A stretch of DNA of 13,401 nucleotides. Origin: Clostridiales bacterium (GTDB lineage Bacteria; Bacillota; Clostridia; Oscillospirales; JAAYOS01). Both the position numbers and the translations under genes were made by a program. Shown one piece after another: positions 7,349-13,401 of this stretch. The stretch lies in NCBI GenBank assembly GCA_012521525.1, contig JAAYMG010000349.1:1-13401 (forward strand), written 5' to 3'. Position 1 is the stretch's first letter; the number at the start of each line of letters is the position of its first letter. Below the pieces are notes generated by a model. The model was not told where the DNA came from. It did no database searches and saw nothing but the letters and a program-made list of their open reading frames with translations.

Positions 7349-8395
7349 ATGCCATTGTTTGGGTACAATTTCAACAAGCCCGGTAAAGGTGTCGATCCGG
7401 ATGCTCCCCCAAAGCATCCCTTTCTTCTGTTCTGGGAACTCCTCGGGCGTAAGTTTTTCAAGTATGTTACGCTGAATATAATGTACCTTATTGTACTCCT
7501 GCCGGTCGTAATTTTTGCCTACGCCGCATTCTACGGCTGGCTTGCAACGGTCATGCCGGCCGATGACGGGACCGTGGTGTCATTTTTGCTGGATTTGTTC
7601 GCGGTAGTTTATAATTTTGTGCCTGCCGTCCTTCATATCCCGCTTTTGATAATATCCCTTTTGCTATATGGCCCGTTTACCTGCGGGTTGACATATATTC
7701 TTAGGAACTATGCGAGAGAAGAGCACGCTTTCATATCCGACTTTTTTTCAAAGGCCAGGGAACACTGGAAACAGGGCCTTGTGTTCGGAATCATAGACGT
7801 GCTTGCCGTTGTGATCTTATGGGTCAATATCAACTATTCAAAGATAATTGAAGCAAATTCCATCAGCATGGAGCTGTTTGCCGTTTTTATTAAGTACCTG
7901 ACGATAGTGCTTTTTGTCTTCTATTTGTTCATGAGAAACTATACTTACCAGATGGTGGTAACTGCTGAATTGAGCGTTCGGGCAATTTTGAAAAACGCGC
8001 GGCTGTTTGCCATTTTGGGATTGGGCAGGAATATTATCGTCTTGCTGGGAACTGCTGTAACAATAGTTGTTGTCTTATTTATACATCCGATAATCGAGAT
8101 TTTTACCGTACCGCTGATTGCCCTGAGCTTTATCAATTTCCTGTCGGTATATACGACTTATCCCATAATAGAAAAATATATTATAAAACCCGCCATGGAA
8201 GCCGAGAACGCAAGGCGTCTCCAGGAGGAAAAGGAAATCAAGGAGAAGCTCGGCAAAAGGGGAGGGGAGTTGCCGCCCGAATTAGGCGGACCCGGTGCCG
8301 GAAACATGGACATCCTGAAATCTGTAAGCAACAGCGATTCGTCGGGGGATGAACCGACTGATCAGGCAGGGGAATCTGACCAGGTTGATAACTGA
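7349..8395 (+). CDS. DUF624 (YesL-like) membrane protein with acidic tail
   Basis: A 348-residue protein with about five to six membrane helices (roughly 38-66, 88-117, 144-160, 178-196, 226-266). The segment LYGPFTCGLTYILRNYAREEHAFISDFFSKAREHWKQ (about 106-141) is the typical DUF624/YesL core, in which a GP..AGL helix is followed by a REEHAF.SDFF motif. YesL-like proteins are of unknown function, often beside carbohydrate uptake genes; no such genes are here. After about residue 280 the protein becomes a charged helix (EENARRLQEEKEIKEKLGK-like) and then a Gly/Ser/Asp-rich, probably disordered tail, longer than in YesL (about 210 residues). CGGAGGA at 7334-7340 fixes the start. Last gene of the proC operon. 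Confidence 0.8.
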   Translation: MPLFGYNFNKPGKGVDPDAPPKHPFLLFWELLGRKFFKYVTLNIMYLIVLLPVVIFAYAAFYGWLATVMPADDGTVVSFLLDLFAVVYNFVPAVLHIPLLIISLLLYGPFTCGLTYILRNYAREEHAFISDFFSKAREHWKQGLVFGIIDVLAVVILWVNINYSKIIEANSISMELFAVFIKYLTIVLFVFYLFMRNYTYQMVVTAELSVRAILKNARLFAILGLGRNIIVLLGTAVTIVVVLFIHPIIEIFTVPLIALSFINFLSVYTTYPIIEKYIIKPAMEAENARRLQEEKEIKEKLGKRGGELPPELGGPGAGNMDILKSVSNSDSSGDEPTDQAGESDQVDN

Positions 8396-8464
8396 GCTGA
8401 GCAAGAGCCAAGAGCAACAATGAAGTATAAGTGTAAATCAAAAAACCAAGTTATTTAGAAAAGA

Positions 8465-8508
8465 AACAACCTTTGCACACTTCAAACGAAAGTCGTACAA
8501 AGGTTGTT
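8465..8508. terminator. bidirectional terminator between convergent genes
   Basis: AACAACCTTTG (8465-8475) pairs perfectly with CAAAGGTTGTT (8498-8508); the inner part can pair further (ACTT 8479-8482 with AAGT 8490-8493). It sits between the DUF624 gene (+, ends 8395) and the minus-strand recombinase (ends 8569). On the minus strand the stem is followed by TTCTTTTCTAA, a good U-rich tail; on the plus strand the tail AAATTATT is poorer. Confidence 0.75.
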
Positions 8509-8568
8509 AAATTATTAACAAATATATTATCCGACTATATCAATCAAATATGTTACTGTCTGGCAGTT

Positions 8569-9579
8569 TCAATCCTTGGGTTTTATTTTCGAAAGCGGAT
8601 TGAGTGCAGTTGCCGCACGAATATCTTTGCTGTCAACATGAGTATATATTTGCGTTGTGTTAAGATGCTCATGTCCCAGGACTTCCTGTAGGGTCCGCAC
8701 ATCGACACCGCTTTTCCTCATAAGAGTTGCCGCAGTATGCCTGAGCTTGTGTGACGAATATTTTTCAGGGTCAAGCCCGGCCTTCAGCAATGCGTTCTTG
8801 ACAAGGAGATGCACCGCGCTTTTTGAGATCCGCGAATTCTGGCGCGTTACGAACAATGCCTTCTTGGCATCGCCGCTGAGTCCGGTGATGCTGCTGCGTA
8901 CTTCAAGCCAGCGGTCCAAAGCCTCGCGGCATGCATCGTTAAGATACAGCACACGTACTTTGCCGCCTTTTCCGAATTCTACTCTTAGAGAATCCTCCCG
9001 GATGTCGCTGACGTTGAGGTTTATAAGCTCGGAAATACGCAGCCCGCAGTTCAGAAACAGCGTAAGGATGCAATAGTCACGTTCCTTGTTTTTGCCGTCC
9101 ACAGCGCTGAGCAACTCGATGCTTTCATTTTCTGAAAGGTACCTCGGAAGGTTTTTTTTCAGTTTCGGTGAGTCAAGATTCAATACAGGATTCGATTCCA
9201 GTAAACCGGCCTTTAGGGTTAGGTATTTATAAAATGATTTGATAGTTGCAACTTTACGGGCGCGGGATGAAGCACTAAGACCGATACCTGAATCGGGAGA
9301 ATTGTAACGAAGTTCACGTTCACGGCTCAGGTAACTTAAAAAGTCATACACGTCGGTCAAAGAAATGGATTTTACAAAATCGAGATCGATATCATTAATG
9401 GAGATCTCATTGAATGGAATGTCGTCAGGAACGAGACCTCGTTTGTATTTCATGAACCGGAAAAAAGTTCTAAGGTCAAGATAGTATTCATCTACGGTTT
9501 TCCTGGAATGGCCCTTGATCGTTTCGTGGTATGTAAGAAAGCTTCTTATTATATCAGGTACTTCTTCGTAGCTGTTCAT
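8569..9579 (-). CDS. tyrosine recombinase, XerC/XerD-like
   Basis: A 336-residue tyrosine recombinase: N-terminal SAM-like core-binding domain (about 5-125) and catalytic domain (about 145-325). Active residues: Arg181 (NCGLRISEL), Lys207 (GKGGKVRV), His277 and Arg280 (SHKLRHT), His303 (LGH) and Tyr312 (TTQIYTHV). It is about 35 residues longer than XerC/D, mostly through insertions at about 45-75 and 85-105 of the N-terminal domain (an acidic DIDLDFVK stretch and a SPDSGIGLS loop). It could be the XerC partner of the XerD-type protein in this window. No att-like repeats or other phage genes flank it, so a resident chromosomal role is favoured. GGGAGG (9589-9594 on +) fixes the start. It is transcribed alone from its own promoter. 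Confidence 0.88.
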   Translation of the reverse strand: MNSYEEVPDIIRSFLTYHETIKGHSRKTVDEYYLDLRTFFRFMKYKRGLVPDDIPFNEISINDIDLDFVKSISLTDVYDFLSYLSRERELRYNSPDSGIGLSASSRARKVATIKSFYKYLTLKAGLLESNPVLNLDSPKLKKNLPRYLSENESIELLSAVDGKNKERDYCILTLFLNCGLRISELINLNVSDIREDSLRVEFGKGGKVRVLYLNDACREALDRWLEVRSSITGLSGDAKKALFVTRQNSRISKSAVHLLVKNALLKAGLDPEKYSSHKLRHTAATLMRKSGVDVRTLQEVLGHEHLNTTQIYTHVDSKDIRAATALNPLSKIKPKD

Positions 9580-9596
9580 GGTCTTAAACCTCCCTT

Positions 9597-9628
9597 CACC
9601 TGAACAAAATTTTTATTTTGTTGAGGTG
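9597..9628 (-). promoter_or_regulatory. leader hairpin of the minus-strand recombinase
   Basis: On the plus strand CACCT-g-AACAAAAT (9597-9610) pairs with ATTTTGTT-g-AGGTG (9615-9628) around a TTTT loop: 14 positions with one G-G mismatch. In the minus-strand transcript it would form about five bases from the predicted 5' end and finish two bases before the ribosome site. It could stabilise the mRNA, limit ribosome access, or be a DNA operator. Confidence 0.7.
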
Positions 9629-9639
9629 TATCTATTTCT

Positions 9640-9668
9640 ATTTTAAGGCAATAAAGGATTCCTGTCAA
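9640..9668 (-). promoter_or_regulatory. sigma-A-type promoter of the minus-strand recombinase
   Basis: Read on the minus strand: TTGACA (9668-9663), 17-base spacer, TAAAAT (9645-9640). The -35 is perfect and the -10 matches five of six. Predicted start is near 9633, leaving a leader of about 53 bases that contains the hairpin at 9597-9628 and the GGGAGG ribosome site. Confidence 0.8.
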
Positions 9669-9960
9669 TCCTTCCCCGTCATTAATTATGATTTGTTGAG
9701 TAATTTAATGATTTATAAGAGTTTCTCTTATGAAGCTTTAAGATAAGTTTTTCTTAAAATGCTTTTATCTCTGATATTCTCAGACATATAAACTATGTCT
9801 GTTATAATAAGCAATGTTTGAATACTGAATTAAGATTGAATTCTGTATAATGTGTTTACGATCAATGCATTTAAGCATTGCATTCAATGGTTGCTAGAAC
9901 ATTGCACCTAAGCGATCCATTCATAGATTGATTTCGATGGTTGAATTCGATCAATTCGCT
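9669..9960. repeat. gene-free spacer with a cluster of short dyads
   Basis: About 290 AT-rich bases without a supported gene. Perfect inverted repeats: ATAAGAG/CTCTTAT (9715-9721, 9725-9731), TTTAAGA/TCTTAAA (9737-9743, 9752-9758), CAGACATA/TATGTCTG (9781-9788, 9794-9801) and CAATGC/GCATTG (9863-9868, 9875-9880). ATTGA-tt-TCGA/TCGATCAAT (9927-9955) is a further imperfect stem close to the end of the DUF6873-like gene and might terminate it. CAATG and CATTG alternate at 9863, 9876, 9885 and 9900, allowing several mutually exclusive stems. TATAAT at 9803-9808 lacks a matching -35. Confidence 0.6.
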
Positions 9961-10752
9961 TCATTCTTCAATGGTTTCAATCAATGGAATTATCGAGCCG
10001 ATGTCAAAGCAATTTCGTTCAGTCAAAATTACAGGTTCAACATCACGCTTATATAAAAACTTCTCAATTGAATCGTAATCCGGATGATCTTTCAGACTGC
10101 CTGTAAAACAAAGCTTATCGCGGCTTATTTTTCCTGAAGCCCCTCCTATAAATCCGTGATCATATCCTGGCAAGTCGATATACCCCCGGCGGATCCTCAA
10201 TACGTCGATCCCCTTTTTTTCCATGGAGTCGGCAAGTCCGGGATCTGCTGTTATGACGGCTTTTTCATTGACGATGCAAACCGAACATCTTGCGTAACCC
10301 TGGTTGACATGGATTATTTCGATGCCGTTTTCTTCGCAGAATTGCAGCAATCGAACATCTGTATGGGGGACGTTGCAAAATAAGATTTGGCCGATCCTCA
10401 ATGCATTGAGCGGTATATCACTGGGATATTTTGAATCAAACTTAGCTGCGCCTTTAATGATATCCCAGTTTTCCAAACCGAATTTCCCGCATGAATTTGC
10501 TAATCTTATATAGGTCTCGTCGTATGTATCAGAGGAAACTATCAAGCTGTTTCCTCCCAGATGATGCGTAGTAAGGTCTGCATGGCCGTTTACTCTTACA
10601 TCGACTGAACTGCATGATGGAACAGGTATTATTTCAATGTCTAGTTCTCTAAATGCTTCACCGACGAGCGTCAGGTACGATTCCCCTATCGCAACTGCTT
10701 TAACTCTCCCCTGCGGCAAGTTCGGATGAAGAACAGGACGATATCTGCTCAA
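9961..10752 (-). CDS. DUF6873-like protein (proposed GME fold)
   Basis: A 263-residue soluble protein with no signal peptide or membrane helix. I recognise it, without a search, as resembling the clostridial DUF6873 family, thought to share the pseudo-symmetric fold of guanidine-modifying enzymes (arginine deiminase, amidinotransferases). Conserved-looking blocks: VRVNGHADLTTHHLGGN (52-68), VNQGYARCSVCIV (149-161), ITADPGLA (167-174), LPGYDHGFIGGASGK (194-208) and CFDIGSIIPL (248-257). His57/Asp59, His199 and Cys248 could be active-site residues, but I cannot assign a reaction. The start is TTG at 10752, supported by AAGGAG (10761-10766 on +) at eight bases and no competing ATG. It lies 40 bases after the permease gene and is probably cotranscribed with it. 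Confidence 0.62.
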   Translation of the reverse strand: MSRYRPVLHPNLPQGRVKAVAIGESYLTLVGEAFRELDIEIIPVPSCSSVDVRVNGHADLTTHHLGGNSLIVSSDTYDETYIRLANSCGKFGLENWDIIKGAAKFDSKYPSDIPLNALRIGQILFCNVPHTDVRLLQFCEENGIEIIHVNQGYARCSVCIVNEKAVITADPGLADSMEKKGIDVLRIRRGYIDLPGYDHGFIGGASGKISRDKLCFTGSLKDHPDYDSIEKFLYKRDVEPVILTERNCFDIGSIIPLIETIEE

Positions 10753-10792
10753 GAAAATGGCTCCTTATAAATTACTCAATATATGCTCTATA

Positions 10793-11983
10793 TTACTCGC
10801 TTCTGATTGCGTCGATCGGATTGAGGCTGGCCGCGCGCATTGCGGGAGAAACTCCGAAGAGCAGGCCGCAGAAAATCGAGATACCTTCGGCTATAAGGAT
10901 ATGGCGGAGCTGAAGGCTGAATTGGATTTTCGTTATTTCCGAGACGACTGAGATCGGGATCACCGAAACGATTATTCCTAAAATACCTCCTATTGCGGAC
11001 AGTACTGCGGATTCGGCGAGGAAACTGAGCATGATGTCCCTTCCAGTCGCTCCCAGGGTGAGATATATCCCGATTTCGCGTTTGCGTTCTATTGCCTGGG
11101 ACATCATCGTGTTCATGATGCCTATGCCTGCAACGATTATTGCAATTGCCGCAATCGCACTTATAAACATTGCGATAAGGTAAATCACATTGTCTATCCT
11201 GTCACGGATCCCGTTTATATTCTCAAACCTGAAACTGTTGGAATTTCCGTACTTTCTGTTGAGGTAGGAAACAGCTTTGGCCGCAACAGATTCATCGTCG
11301 GACAGTATTACGACTTCATCGACCGTATCTTCTTTGACAAGACGCATCAGCGATGTATACGGTACATAGAAAAATTGCGGGAGAGTATCGCCCAAAAGCT
11401 GGGAGATCCCGTCTTTATGCGATGATACCACCCCTATTATCTCATACTCCTCAAAGTTGGTGCCTACATATATCCTGATAGATTTGCCGACTATGTTTTT
11501 GCGCCTGTAAACCATTTCGGCAAAATCCGAGCTGATAACGATGACGTTTTTTCCGGCGTTAACGTCGATCCGGTTCAGCATACGACCGTAAAGCAAATCG
11601 ACTTTCAACACATCGCGCATCGTGTCGTCAACGCCGTAAACAAGGGCATTTCCCTGCCAGTTTTTTATCCTGTACGATCCGTATCTTACCATAATTGGCA
11701 TTGACTTGTCTATGCCCTGTATATTTTCGGCAAGCTCATAAGCGTCCTGGCCTGTCAGCGCTATGCCCTGTGAGATCGCTATTTGCTTTGGGTATATCAT
11801 GATGCCGTCAAGCCCGATCCTGTCCAGCTGTTCTGAAATAGCCGCCCTGCTGCCATCCCCAAGGGTCAGGATCAGGATGACAGAGGCAACGCCTATTGAA
11901 ATAGAACATATCGTCAGCAAGGAGCGTATCCGGCCTCTCAAAAAGTTGCCTAATGCCAGTCTCAATATATCGGTCAGCTTCAT
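10793..11983 (-). CDS. MacB/FtsX-type ABC transporter permease
   Basis: A 396-residue permease of the MacB architecture: N-terminal segment FLRGRIRSLLT then a membrane helix (22-42), a large extracytoplasmic MacB_PCD-like domain (about 45-262), and three C-terminal helices (about 265-290, 317-345, 362-382). Signature stretches are GIGIMNTMMSQAIERKREIG (286-305), LTLGATGRDIM (308-318) and the end PAMRAASLNPIDAIRSE (380-396). Such proteins couple ATP hydrolysis by a partner to mechanical work across the membrane, exporting peptides, lipoproteins or drugs. The start at 11983 gives a four-base ATGA overlap with the upstream adaptor gene, implying translational coupling; a longer ORF into that gene is not supported. 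No ATP-binding subunit is encoded beside it or fused to it, which is unusual. Confidence 0.92.
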   Translation of the reverse strand: MKLTDILRLALGNFLRGRIRSLLTICSISIGVASVILILTLGDGSRAAISEQLDRIGLDGIMIYPKQIAISQGIALTGQDAYELAENIQGIDKSMPIMVRYGSYRIKNWQGNALVYGVDDTMRDVLKVDLLYGRMLNRIDVNAGKNVIVISSDFAEMVYRRKNIVGKSIRIYVGTNFEEYEIIGVVSSHKDGISQLLGDTLPQFFYVPYTSLMRLVKEDTVDEVVILSDDESVAAKAVSYLNRKYGNSNSFRFENINGIRDRIDNVIYLIAMFISAIAAIAIIVAGIGIMNTMMSQAIERKREIGIYLTLGATGRDIMLSFLAESAVLSAIGGILGIIVSVIPISVVSEITKIQFSLQLRHILIAEGISIFCGLLFGVSPAMRAASLNPIDAIRSE

Positions 11984-12936
11984 TGTATTATCACTACTTT
12001 GTCCCCTTCGGAGAGGCTGTCGTCCGGAGAGAGGATGACTTTGCACCCTTCATATAATCCGTATTTGATTTCTACTGTGTTTGGCATCTCATATCCGGTC
12101 GTGATGATCCTTTTTCTAACTCTCCCGTTTTCGACGGTATATACCACTTCCCTGTTATCATCGTCCTGTGATATCGCTTCATAAGGCAGGGTCAGGACAT
12201 TTAGCTTTCGTTTTGTGTATATATAAGCCTGTATGCTGCTTCCGGGGATGAGTTCATGATCGGGATTCAGTATTTCGACGACTGCCTCAGCATATCTCTC
12301 CCCTTCCCCCTGGATGGTCAATTGCGACTTTATCTGTTTGGATATCTCGACAACGACTCCATTGTAGATCCCTTTGAAAGCGTCTCCCGTCAGGCTTACG
12401 GGCATTCCCTTTTTAACCTCTGATATATCTGATTCGGCAATCGCTATTTTTGCTTGCATACGACTTAAATCTGATACTACTGCACATTTTGTGATCGGCG
12501 TTACGGATTCCATTTCCTTAACATTCAGCTCAGTTATGACGCCGTCTATCGGACTTATGATCCTGAAACCTTTAGAGTAAGACGTATAGCTTGATTCATC
12601 GTATGCCGCCTGGGCAAAGACTTCAACAAGCCGGTCCGTCATATCCTTCTTTTCAGGTGCGGTGGTATCCGTGGGCAGCAGCGACATTATCACCTGCCCC
12701 TTTTTCACGGAGTCGCCCAAGTTGACATAGATTTTGTCCACGGTGGCATACTCCGATGAATACAGATTAGCTGCGAAAATCTGTTCGATCGTACCTTTTG
12801 CGCTTACATTGAAAGTAATATTGCTTAACTTGGGAGTAATGCATCTGACGTATCTGACATTTTCCCGGGTCGTAAATAGCCACATTGAAGTGCATATGGC
12901 AAGAGTAATAATGAAGATAAGTATACTTCGTTTCAT
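11980..12936 (-). CDS. HlyD/RND-type membrane-fusion (efflux adaptor) protein
   Basis: A 318-residue periplasmic-adaptor-type protein: N-terminal signal anchor (about 4-21), lipoyl-like halves IYVNLGDSVKKGQVIMSL (69-86) and ISPIDGVITELNVKEM (127-142), a beta-barrel region (about 155-245) and a membrane-proximal domain (about 246-318, ending EGDKVVIIQ). The insert between the lipoyl halves is only about 40 residues, too short for a long coiled-coil; this fits a Gram-positive cell with no outer-membrane channel to contact. Such adaptors pair with MacB permeases, as in YknX with YknZ. ATG 12936 is chosen because GAGGTG (12944-12949 on +) is seven bases upstream; an in-frame TTG at 12951 lies upstream of that site. 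First gene of the three-gene operon; I found no clean promoter in the 108-base divergent spacer. Confidence 0.9.
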   Translation of the reverse strand: MKRSILIFIITLAICTSMWLFTTRENVRYVRCITPKLSNITFNVSAKGTIEQIFAANLYSSEYATVDKIYVNLGDSVKKGQVIMSLLPTDTTAPEKKDMTDRLVEVFAQAAYDESSYTSYSKGFRIISPIDGVITELNVKEMESVTPITKCAVVSDLSRMQAKIAIAESDISEVKKGMPVSLTGDAFKGIYNGVVVEISKQIKSQLTIQGEGERYAEAVVEILNPDHELIPGSSIQAYIYTKRKLNVLTLPYEAISQDDDNREVVYTVENGRVRKRIITTGYEMPNTVEIKYGLYEGCKVILSPDDSLSEGDKVVIIQ

Positions 12937-13044
12937 CAGTATGCACCTCAAGCTTAATAATTTTTTTGAAGAGTGGTTAAGATAAATGTACTAAAGGCAT
13001 ATTGCTTCAGGCATTCCATATCAAACCGAAAAGGGGATGTTATT

Positions 13045-13206
13045 GTGATAGCTTGCTGTGTTAACTGTGTATATCAGTCGGACGGTGTATGCATGCTGGA
13101 CCGCGCTACCTCGATTGGAAAACCAAAGCAAAATGAAGGCTGTATTCATTATGTCCCCACTTCGGAAATTCCAAACGCGTCTATGATGAAAGACGGGGAA
13201 AAATAA
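13045..13206 (+). CDS. small cysteine-rich protein, putative metal-binding
   Basis: A 53-residue protein with cysteines at 4, 5, 8, 16 and 33: ACCVNCVYQSDGVC then EGCIHYVP. The CxxC-x7-C-x16-C spacing resembles small clostridial zinc- or metal-binding proteins (DUF1540-like and similar families); family membership is not certain. The GTG start is supported by AAAAGGGG at 13029-13036, eight bases upstream. The same frame is open to a GTG at 12973, but that start lacks a ribosome site and would overlap the leader of the divergent adaptor gene. No terminator is visible straight after the stop. Confidence 0.6.
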   Translation: MIACCVNCVYQSDGVCMLDRATSIGKPKQNEGCIHYVPTSEIPNASMMKDGEK

Positions 13207-13233
13207 TCGCAAAAAACAATGATAAGAGATCAG

Positions 13234-13338
13234 CTAAAAATCCGCAAGTTCAGGGTTTTCCTGTACTTCTTCTGATTGTAGCTTTAGCGAAAATAAACCA
13301 CCGGCTATGCCGGTGAGAATAAGAATCTTTAGATACAA
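13234..13338 (-). CDS. possible 34-residue membrane-active peptide
   Basis: On the minus strand a TTG at 13338 opens a 34-codon frame ending in TAG at 13236-13234. A full ribosome site, AAGGAGG (13350-13344), is five bases upstream. The product would be hydrophobic at residues 2-18 (YLKILILTGIAGGLFSL) and acidic at the C-terminus (QSEEVQENPELADF), like a small membrane peptide. Against it: TTG start, tiny size, no recognised family, and a terminator-like hairpin within the frame. The other frames here also translate to short hydrophobic stretches, so chance is possible. Confidence 0.3.
   Translation of the reverse strand: MYLKILILTGIAGGLFSLKLQSEEVQENPELADF
13299..13315 (-). terminator. short GC-rich hairpin with U-rich tail on the minus strand
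   Basis: CACCGGC (13299-13305) and GCCGGTG (13309-13315) pair perfectly around a three-base loop. On the minus strand it is followed by GTTTATTTT, an intrinsic-terminator pattern; on the plus strand the tail is A-rich. It lies inside the possible small ORF at 13234-13338, so either the ORF is spurious or this acts as an early terminator. Confidence 0.45.
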
Positions 13339-13341
13339 GAA

Positions 13342-13399
13342 GACCTCCTTTTGCTAAAATGAGTGCAGGTTCGCCAACCGTACAAAGCAAAAGGAGGTC
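13342..13399. repeat. 13-bp perfect inverted repeat whose arms are Shine-Dalgarno sites
   Basis: GACCTCCTTTTGC (13342-13354) and GCAAAAGGAGGTC (13387-13399) are exact reverse complements, 32 bases apart; the centre holds a further GGTT-cgcc-AACC stem (13368-13379). The right arm contains AAAAGGAGGT, a strong ribosome site on the plus strand two bases before the window ends, so a plus-strand gene probably begins just beyond 13401. The left arm is the same ribosome site on the minus strand, serving the possible small ORF. In a transcript crossing both arms either site would be buried in the stem. Confidence 0.85.
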
Positions 13400-13401
13400 A
13401 T

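Noticed and set aside
8569..9579. phage or integrative-element integrase
   Set aside because: No flanking tRNA, direct att repeats, excisionase or other mobile genes in the window; the sequence looks like resident Xer proteins.
11984..12046. 21-residue N-terminal extension of the permease
   Set aside because: It lies inside the adaptor gene in another frame; ATG 11983 gives the typical MacB N-terminus and the ATGA stop-start overlap.
12973..13044. longer start for the cysteine-rich small protein
   Set aside because: GTG 12973 lacks a ribosome site and lies in the divergent promoter region, while GTG 13045 has AAAAGGGG at proper spacing.
13219..13275. 18-codon plus-strand ORF starting ATG at 13219
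   Set aside because: No ribosome site, very short and no conserved pattern.
13237..13401. minus-strand frames entering from the right edge
   Set aside because: One gives only about 15 codons before a stop; the other about 50 codons with no start in view and no recognisable domain, and both cross the inverted repeat with its strong ribosome sites.

Overview
The window looks like chromosomal DNA from a spore-forming, Gram-positive anaerobe of the class Clostridia, most likely an Oscillospirales/Ruminococcaceae-type lineage. The reasons are a SpoIID/LytB-domain protein, a SpoIIM-like membrane protein beside an xerD-type gene (as in Bacillus and Clostridia), the order queA-tgt-yajC-TIGR04086, a YesL-like DUF624 protein, strong AGGAGG ribosome sites and GTG/TTG starts. 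The species assignment is inference. There is no phage, IS, CRISPR, tRNA or rRNA signature.

Layout. 1-1279: 3' part of a peptidoglycan-acting SpoIID-domain gene (+), cut by the left edge. 1463-4517: queA, tgt, yajC and a small TIGR04086-type membrane protein (+). QueA and Tgt act in queuosine modification of tRNA, and YajC belongs to the Sec translocon; yajC has its own consensus-like promoter inside this block, and a GC-rich hairpin follows the block. 4585-4905: AT-rich spacer with a GTAAACA/TGTTTAC palindrome and a candidate proC promoter. 4906-8395: proC, a spoIIM-like gene, an xerD-type recombinase and a DUF624 protein (+), with gaps of 61, 30 and 48 bases, so probably one operon. It ends at a hairpin shared with the convergent gene.

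8569-9579: a second tyrosine recombinase (-) with a near-perfect promoter and a hairpin between promoter and ribosome site. 9669-9960: gene-free AT-rich DNA full of short dyads. 9961-12936: a minus-strand operon reading hlyD-type adaptor, macB-type permease (4-base overlap), then a DUF6873-like protein of unknown role. No ATP-binding subunit is encoded next to this efflux-type pair. 13045-13206: a very small cysteine-rich protein (+), divergent from the operon. 13207-13401: no convincing large gene, but a 13-bp perfect inverted repeat whose arms are Shine-Dalgarno sequences on opposite strands, and a possible 34-residue peptide on the minus strand.

Most of the window is ordinary core genome. 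The parts most worth a second look are the Shine-Dalgarno/anti-Shine-Dalgarno inverted repeat at the right edge, the ATPase-less MacB/HlyD plus DUF6873 operon, the leader hairpin of the minus-strand recombinase, and the dyad-rich spacer.
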